Shown piece after piece: positions 7,791 through 11,776 of a stretch of DNA of 11,776 nucleotides. The notes beneath the pieces were generated by a model, which did no database searches, was not told the origin of the DNA, and was given only the letters and a program-made list of their open reading frames with translations. A program made the translations under genes and the position numbers. The stretch is from the NCBI GenBank assembly GCA_022717655.1, contig JAIIAN010000088.1, forward strand, positions 1 through 11,776, given 5' to 3'. Source of the stretch: Bacillota bacterium (lineage in GTDB: Bacteria; Bacillota; Clostridia; Lachnospirales; Lachnospiraceae). Numbering within the stretch: the first letter of the stretch is position 1; the number at the start of each line of letters is the position of its first letter.

Positions 7791-7923
7791 TTCCTACACA
7801 CTCCAGACATAATTTAATTGCTTTGCTAAGCACAACAGCCGCTTCTCCTCTGGATATCCCATACGTCACCAGAATAATACCGGCAGCAAGTAAGACAAGT
7901 TGTAGTATTTGTTTGCTCTTCAA
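7783..7923 (-). CDS. Small CxxC membrane peptide, CD1871A-like family
   Basis: This 46-residue gene is easily missed because it starts at TTG (7923). AAGGAG lies 10 nt upstream (minus strand), and the stop TAA at 7785-7783 overlaps the polyferredoxin start. The sequence has a basic start (MKSKQ), one hydrophobic segment (about 6-21, ILQLVLLAAGIILVTYG), then SRGEAAVVLSKAIKLC and the ending CLECVGIG with Cys39 and Cys42 as a CxxC pair. Length, the RGE motif and the CLEC-GIG end match my memory of the CD1871A family CXXC motif-containing proteins of clostridia. It is the first gene of the redox operon. A role as a thiol relay or assembly subunit of the polyferredoxin is inference; no function is established as far as I know. 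Confidence 0.82.
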   Translation of the reverse strand: MKSKQILQLVLLAAGIILVTYGISRGEAAVVLSKAIKLCLECVGIG

Positions 7924-7962
7924 AAATTGATTGCTCCTTTCTTTTGATCAAATTTGTCTTTG

Positions 7963-7991
7963 TTGACCTGTCGACATAAGTATTATACAAT
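7963..7991 (+). promoter_or_regulatory. Promoter of the response regulator gene
   Basis: TTGACC (7963-7968) and TACAAT (7986-7991) are separated by 17 nt. Start of transcription should be near 7998, giving a leader of about 35 nt. A perfect palindrome TGTCGACA (7969-7976) lies inside the spacer and TTTGATCAAA (7943-7952) just upstream; either could be a regulator site. Confidence 0.6.
7982..7987 (-). promoter_or_regulatory. Probable -10 element of the redox/kinase operon
   Basis: The minus strand reads TATAAT at 7987-7982, a perfect -10, about 60 nt before the TTG start at 7923. No good -35 is visible 16-18 nt upstream, which suits a promoter needing an activator such as the divergent response regulator. 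It overlaps the -10 of the plus-strand promoter. Confidence 0.5.
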
Positions 7992-8032
7992 AGAGGGTGT
8001 AAAATTTCTGTTAAGGAAATGGGGAAAATATC

Positions 8033-8713
8033 GTGAGATTATTAATTGTTGAAGATGAAAAAGAGTTATGTGATACGGTTGCCAAAACTTTGTATCACGT
8101 CGGCTATGAAGTCGACACCTGCTATGACGGCAGCGAAGCACTGGATTATATATTGGCAGAAAACTATGATTTGATTGTGCTTGACCTGAATCTGCCGGGG
8201 ATGGATGGAATGGAACTTTTAAAAGAATTACGCAAAAAAAATGAGGAAACGAAGGTTCTGATTTTATCGGCAAGAAGTCAGATAGCAGATAAAGTTGAAG
8301 GGCTGGATGCCGGTGCAAACGACTATATGGAAAAGCCATTTCATTTACAAGAATTAGAAGCTCGTATCCGGAGTCTGACCCGCCGTAAGTTTGTACAAAA
8401 AGATGTGTGCTTAACTTGCGGAGGCATCAGGTTCGACACAAAAAAACGAGAAGCCTATGCCAAAGGCGAATTCGTGTCGCTGACCCGAAAAGAAAATGGA
8501 ATCTTAGAATACTTGCTTCTGAATCAAGGCAGACCGGTTAGTCAGGAGGAATTAATTGAACATGTCTGGGATGCGTCTGCGGATAGTTTTAGTGGGTCAA
8601 TCCGAGTTCATATGTCGTCACTTCGAAAGAAACTAAAAGCAGTGCTTGGATATGATCCGATTCTAAATAAAATCGGTGAAGGCTACAAAGTTGTGGACGG
8701 TAAAAACTGCTAA
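8033..8713 (+). CDS. OmpR/PhoB-family response regulator
   Basis: This is a 226-residue DNA-binding response regulator. The receiver domain (about 1-115) shows the acidic pocket (Glu7, Asp8), phospho-acceptor Asp51 in VLDLNLPGMDG, Ser79 in LILSAR, and Lys101 in MEKPF. The C-terminal domain (about 130-222) is a winged helix with SLTRKENGILEYLLLN and a recognition helix near SFSGSIRVHMSSLRKKL, ending in IGEGYKV. The start is GTG at 8033 with GGGGAA (8021-8026) upstream. It is transcribed away from the redox operon that contains the histidine kinase at 4821-5966, its likely partner. An unusual point is a CxxC (CLTC, Cys126 and Cys129) in the linker between domains plus a C-terminal Cys. It probably controls the shared intergenic region. 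Confidence 0.94.
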   Translation: MRLLIVEDEKELCDTVAKTLYHVGYEVDTCYDGSEALDYILAENYDLIVLDLNLPGMDGMELLKELRKKNEETKVLILSARSQIADKVEGLDAGANDYMEKPFHLQELEARIRSLTRRKFVQKDVCLTCGGIRFDTKKREAYAKGEFVSLTRKENGILEYLLLNQGRPVSQEELIEHVWDASADSFSGSIRVHMSSLRKKLKAVLGYDPILNKIGEGYKVVDGKNC

Positions 8714-8715
8714 AT

Positions 8716-8749
8716 AAAACAGCGGCTCAGTATTAAGAGTCGCTGTTTT
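8716..8749 (+). terminator. Terminator of the response regulator gene
   Basis: AAAACAGCGGCTC (8716-8728) pairs with GAGTCGCTGTTTT (8737-8749) over 13 positions with one G-T wobble and an 8-nt loop. The trailing T run is only four bases and part of the stem. The symmetric A/T flanks would also allow some termination of minus-strand transcripts. Confidence 0.75.
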
Positions 8750-8879
8750 CAAAGATACGGACAAGTCTGGTGTGTTCATTTTTTTCTTTAAACTCGCGAA
8801 GAACTGCCCGAAATGTTGTATTTCGAAGTTTTCGATTATTTTTAAGAAAGCAGACAAAGGTCCAGAACCATAAAAATGG
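8733..8879 (-). other. Start-less open frame, possible gene remnant
   Basis: After a TGA at 8882-8880 this minus-strand frame stays open for 48 codons to a TAA inside the regulator's terminator hairpin. It has no start codon of its own. The residue pattern looks coding rather than random: hydrophobic start (PFLWFWTFVCFL), then a basic helical part (KNNRKLRNTTFRAVLREFKE) and KNEHTRLVRIFENSDS. It lies just downstream of, and in another frame than, the truncated PqqD-like frame, so both may be parts of one decayed gene or two. I do not recognise the family, and chance is not excluded. Confidence 0.3.
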
Positions 8880-9030
8880 TCATAAAACAGGGAGATGGGA
8901 GGCGTTTGGAAAGCGTACTTTTATTCAAAACCATGCCTTTTCGCTGATCTGCGATTTGCTGACCATAAGGAAGTAAATAGCAGGTGTCTTTTATTTTGCG
9001 AAGGGTGTATCCGGATTGGCATTGAAACAT
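8842..9030 (-). pseudogene. Truncated PqqD-like gene
   Basis: An ATG at 9030 opens a 62-codon frame. Residues 7-36 (GYTLRKIKDTCYLLPYGQQI, then ADQRKGMVLN) fit the N-terminal strand region of PqqD-like proteins, in which a line such as LNETG(x)xxW normally follows. Here the sequence changes abruptly after VLN to NKSTLSKRLPSPCF, unlike the family, and ends at 8842, so the helical half is missing. A possible AAAGGA ribosome site lies about 12 nt upstream, and a perfect consensus promoter sits at 9080-9108. Either it is a recently truncated pseudogene or a short functional RRE-like peptide. The PqqD assignment is from pattern memory and is moderate. Confidence 0.45.
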
Positions 9031-9079
9031 AAATAAAAGGTGTCCTTTCGTTAAAGTTGGATTAAAAAAATCTACAGAT

Positions 9080-9108
9080 ATTATAATCTCAGATGAGAAT
9101 TGTGTCAA
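9080..9108 (-). promoter_or_regulatory. Consensus promoter upstream of the truncated PqqD-like frame
   Basis: On the minus strand TTGACA (9108-9103), a 17-nt spacer and TATAAT (9085-9080) form an exact consensus promoter, giving a leader of about 45 nt before the ATG at 9030. It is the best promoter in the window, yet no intact known gene lies behind it. Confidence 0.75.
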
Positions 9109-9145
9109 AAAGAAAAAGTTAATAATAAAAGTAAATAAAAAAAGT

Positions 9146-9200
9146 AAATAAAAATAGCTCCTATCGTGAAATTCAATTTCATGATAAGAGCTGTTTTTTA
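9146..9200 (-). terminator. Bidirectional terminator after the PqqD-family gene
   Basis: Arms 9156-9173 (AGCTCCTATCGTGAAATT) and 9175-9192 are complementary at nearly all 18 positions, with one wobble and one mismatch on the minus strand; the innermost bases form the loop. T runs follow the stem on both strands (GTTTTTTATTT on plus, ATTTTTATTT on minus). It lies just past the stop at 9198. Confidence 0.85.
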
Positions 9201-9551
9201 TTTCCACTCAATAAAATGATAACTGTCCAGTATTTGAAAATACTTGGCAAGGCGTTCATATAAGGGATTTGCTTTTTCTCCGAATTCCGCCTCTACGTCT
9301 TTCCCGAGCTCAATGATTGTTTTTTCTCCATCTAATAAAGGCCATACAAAACTTCCAGTCTCATCCAGATGGATGTGTGTGACTTTTGGTTTTTTTAGGA
9401 TTTTTTGAGCAATTCGATTAAAGACGCCAGTGTTTTCAATATCGAGTGTGACAATTCCTTTTTCATCGACCGACCAGGAGATTCCCTCCGGTCGGCTTGG
9501 TTTTCGTTCCAGATAGTTTTCTGAAACACCGGTTTTATTTTTCTTCATCAT
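9198..9551 (-). CDS. PqqD-family (RRE-like) protein downstream of OPT transporter
   Basis: This 117-residue cytoplasmic protein has residues about 1-25 basic and flexible, 26-60 strand-forming (WSVDEKGIVTLDIENTGVF), then HIHLDETGSFVWPLLDG (59-75), which is the LDxTGxxxW core of PqqD-like domains, and a helical C-terminal half with a Tyr/Phe-rich end (YFQILDSYHFIEWK). PqqD domains bind leader peptides for RiPP enzymes, but no radical SAM or precursor gene is seen here. The ATG at 9551 abuts the transporter stop (9554-9552), with a second ATG at 9548. There is no strong Shine-Dalgarno sequence, so coupling to the transporter is likely. The frame is intact although the transporter upstream is broken. 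Its role, perhaps as a soluble partner of the OPT protein, is inferred from gene order. Confidence 0.82.
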   Translation of the reverse strand: MMKKNKTGVSENYLERKPSRPEGISWSVDEKGIVTLDIENTGVFNRIAQKILKKPKVTHIHLDETGSFVWPLLDGEKTIIELGKDVEAEFGEKANPLYERLAKYFQILDSYHFIEWK

Positions 9552-10382
9552 TTACTTTCTTTTTTTCCAGATGGAAAATTTCAATAAACTTAATATAATC
9601 AGTGCAAATACAACTAAACTTCCGATAGTTGCAGCCGGTGTAGAAAGATTTAATTTAGAAGATAAATTGATAGCACTGTCTAATCCGAATACGGCAAAGA
9701 CAGCAAGAAGAATACCGACTAAACCTTCTCCGGCAATCATACCGGAACAGTATAAGAGACCGTCGCTGATGATGGCATCTTTTTCTTTCGGCTCTTTGTT
9801 CATTTTATCAAATGCAAGACGAACAAGTCCACCTACCATGATGCAGGCATTGAGCTGAACCGGAAGATACACACCGATTGCGAACGGAAGTACCGGAATT
9901 CCTACGATTTCTACTGCAACCGCGAGGAATACACCGATAAATACAAGAGTCCACGGAAGATTTCCACCCATAACACCCTCGATAATCATTTTCATTAGCA
10001 TTGCCTGAGGAGCACCGAGCTGTTCTGTACCAAATCCCCATGCAGAATCTAACAGATATAAAACTCCGCCGATTGCAAAGGCGGCAGCGATAACACCAAC
10101 CATTTCACCAATCTGCTGTTTCTTAGGAGTTGCGCCAAGCAGGTATCCTGTCTTTAAGTCCTGGGAAGCGTCTCCTGCAATAGCTGCCACGATACAGATA
10201 ATAGAACCGATAGCGATAGCACCCTGCATACCATGAGCACCCTGGTCACCTGTTATTTTTAAGATGATAGTAGCAATCAGAAGAGTTGCGATTGCCATAC
10301 CGGAAACAGGGTTATTTGAGCTTCCTACAAGACCAACCATTCTTGAAGAAACCAAAGATAACAACGATAATCGCACCAACAA
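9552..10382 (-). pseudogene. OPT-family oligopeptide transporter, C-terminal part (frameshifted)
   Basis: This frame carries the rest of the OPT transporter. The recognisable part begins near 10352 with VSSRMVGLVGSSNNPVSGM, a conserved OPT motif, and continues through about six hydrophobic segments, including LGATPKKQQIGEMVG and LPFAIGVYLPVQLNACIM, to a basic end (SIWKKRK). The residues before VSSRM in this frame (MLVRLSLLSL from a TTG at 10382) are an out-of-frame reading of the N-terminal part and probably not translated as a start. The stop is followed at once by the PqqD-family ATG. Without the join to the upstream half this would not be a working transporter. Confidence 0.85.
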
Positions 10383-11439
10383 GTGTTACCGGAATTGCAG
10401 GTACTAACCATACAAGCAGAGTCAGAACAAGGATTGAAAGCAATAAGAATTTCATGCTTAAATCCTGTTCGGTACGTTTGTTACTTGTACCTTTTGCCCC
10501 AGACATGCTCTTAATTGCATCACGGAATGTGCGGATAATCAGTGGAAGAGATTTTACTAAACTGATGATACCGCCTGCTGCCAGTGCACCGGCACCGATA
10601 TAGCGGATGTAGCTTCCCCAGATTGCACTTGCACCACCGGCTGCAAACATTTCTCCGATAGGAGCAGTTCCCGGATATAAAGTTAAATCACTTCCAAACA
10701 ATACGATTGCCGGAATAAGTACCAGCCAGCTCACAATACCACCGGCAAACATGTAAGAAGAAATTCTTGGTCCACAAATGTAACCAACACTCATAACAGC
10801 CGGGTAAATCTGTGTTCCGATCTCTCCGGCGTATCCTTTGATGCGGAAAGATACTTCACTCGGAACTAATTTCAATCCATCAATGATGAATTTGAAACCA
10901 GCGGCAATACCAAGACCTGCGAATACAGTGGAAGCATTCGCTCCGCCTTCTTCACCGGCTAAAAGAACCTCTGCACAAGCAGTACCTTCCGGATAAGGAA
11001 GAACACCATGTTCTTTTACAATTAATGCGTTTCTAAGCGGAACCATGAACAGAACACCAAGCAGACCACCGATTAAGGCGATAATTGTGATTTCGATAAT
11101 ACTTGGTTTGTTCATCTTTCCTTCTGCTGCCCATAAGAATAAAGCAGGCAGGGTAAAAATAGCACCAGCGGCTAAGGACTCTCCCGCAGAACCAATGGTC
11201 TGTACGAGATTACTTTCCAAGATGGAATTTTTGCGCATGATAACGCGGATGACGCCCATGGAAATTACGGCGGCTGGAATGGATGCAGATACTGTCATAC
11301 CAACACGTAATCCAAGATAGGCATTTGCTGCACCGAATACGACTGCCAGAAGAATACCCATGACAATTGAAGTAATTGTAAATTCAGGTGTTACTTTGTC
11401 AGCCGGAATATACGGTTTGAACTCGTTTTTTTCGTTCAT
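10312..11439 (-). pseudogene. OPT-family oligopeptide transporter, N-terminal part (frameshifted)
   Basis: This is the first 365 residues of an OPT-family proton-coupled peptide transporter: NAYLGLRVGMTVSASIP (39-55), VQTIGSAGESLAAGAIF (79-95), and many hydrophobic helices up to VVIFGFF (359-365). Ten out-of-frame residues then lead to a stop. The homologous sequence resumes in the next frame at 10352. An intact version would read through an FGFF-FVT-VSSR type junction and be about 630-640 residues. The ATG at 11439 has AAGGAG 6 nt upstream and a promoter at 11479-11507. Apart from the lesion the frame is clean, so the mutation is recent, or it is a sequencing or assembly error. It forms an operon with the PqqD-family gene. 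Confidence 0.88.
10345..10352 (-). repeat. Single remaining copy of a presumed 8-bp deletion repeat (GTTTCTTC)
   Basis: The frameshift in the OPT gene falls on GTTTCTTC (minus strand). These bases encode both the end of FGFF in the first frame and the start of VSSR in the second, as expected when two copies collapse into one. Confidence 0.55.
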
Positions 11440-11478
11440 TTTTTTCTCCTTTGAAAATTTAAAGTCACAACAGATATC

Positions 11479-11507
11479 ATTATATAGAAAATAGGATGGA
11501 CTTGCAA
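11479..11507 (-). promoter_or_regulatory. Promoter of the OPT-PqqD operon
   Basis: On the minus strand TTGCAA (11507-11502), a 17-nt spacer and TATAAT (11484-11479) form a good promoter, about 40 nt before the ATG at 11439. Confidence 0.65.
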
Positions 11508-11650
11508 GAAGAGAAATGAATTTTCAAAAATTTTCCTGAGATCAATAGTATAATATAGAAAGACCAAACCGAAAATCCAAAAGCAGAGGCGTTTAGAATG
11601 GTAAAAGGCGAGAAGTATTCTGGGCGATTCTGATCAATTGTCAGATAGTG

Positions 11651-11684
11651 TGTTAACTGAAAAAAAGCAATTTTGCAGTTAACA
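11651..11684. repeat. 9-bp inverted repeat in the leader of the next gene
   Basis: TGTTAACTG (11651-11659) and CAGTTAACA (11676-11684) are perfect inverted copies, 16 nt apart, each containing the palindrome GTTAAC. It lies about 80 nt before the next plus-strand start. No T run follows, so it looks more like an operator or an RNA hairpin than a terminator. Confidence 0.5.
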
Positions 11685-11764
11685 GAAATGTTAGAATAAA
11701 TTAATGGTACTCGAAAAAAGAATATGATAAAATAGCAGAAAATCGAAATACACAGGAGAAATTT

Positions 11765-11776
11765 ATGAAGAAAAAA
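11765..11776 (+). CDS. First codons of a gene cut by the window edge
   Basis: ATGAAGAAAAAA (MKKK) begins at 11765 with AGGAGA (11754-11759) upstream. A Lys-rich start is common for signal peptides, but nothing else can be said. The 300-odd bases between this start and the OPT gene hold the OPT promoter, the inverted repeat and a possible TATAAT at 11549-11554; no further gene is evident. Confidence 0.55.

Noticed and set aside
8751..9150. Possible plus-strand gene after the response regulator
   Set aside because: Plus-strand frames here are short, lack ribosome sites and are antisense to the PqqD-like remnant.
9031..9207. Upstream extension of the truncated PqqD-like frame to 9207
   Set aside because: It would read through the bidirectional terminator and the consensus promoter; its translation there is low-complexity Phe/Ile.
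11651..11684. Reading the inverted repeat as an intrinsic terminator or a Rex-type site
   Set aside because: No T run follows the stem, and the 16-nt gap does not fit the short spacer of Rex operators.

Overview
The window looks like a chromosomal segment of a low-to-moderate GC anaerobic Firmicute, most likely a gut Lachnospiraceae/Clostridia member. This is inferred from codon use, AAGGAG-type ribosome sites, frequent TTG and GTG starts, and the families present (DUF6320 protein, CD1871A-like CXXC peptide, membrane polyferredoxin, OPT transporter with a PqqD-like partner). No rRNA, tRNA, CRISPR array, insertion sequence or phage gene was recognised.

Plus-strand left part (1-4824): the end of an unidentified membrane-like protein overlaps the start region of an AI-2E family transporter, which is followed by a clear intrinsic terminator. 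A good promoter then precedes a 133-aa protein with a coiled coil and a possible winged helix. Next is a two-gene unit: an HSL-type alpha/beta hydrolase (TTG start) overlapping by 4 nt a large membrane protein. That protein joins an HxxxDG acyltransferase/condensation-like domain to a C-terminal DUF6320-like membrane domain.

Central block (4821-8713): a minus-strand operon runs from about 7975 down to 4821. It encodes a 46-residue CxxC membrane peptide (TTG start), a NapH/YccM-like membrane polyferredoxin (TTG start), a TlpA-like thioredoxin lipoprotein and a sensor histidine kinase. Divergent from it is an OmpR-family response regulator; the two promoters share overlapping -10 elements. The set looks like a two-component-controlled route for moving electrons across the membrane to an extracytoplasmic thioredoxin, with no CcdA/DsbD gene in the window. 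This is the most interesting system here. The response regulator itself carries a CxxC in its interdomain linker.

Right part (8714-11776): about 480 bp without an intact known gene holds a truncated PqqD-like reading frame behind a consensus TTGACA-17-TATAAT promoter, and a second start-less frame. A bidirectional terminator follows, then an intact PqqD-family protein directly downstream of an OPT-family oligopeptide transporter. The OPT gene is broken by a frameshift that is well explained by a 17-nt deletion between two 8-bp repeats. Beyond its promoter lies a leader with a 9-bp inverted repeat and the first four codons of another plus-strand gene at the window edge.
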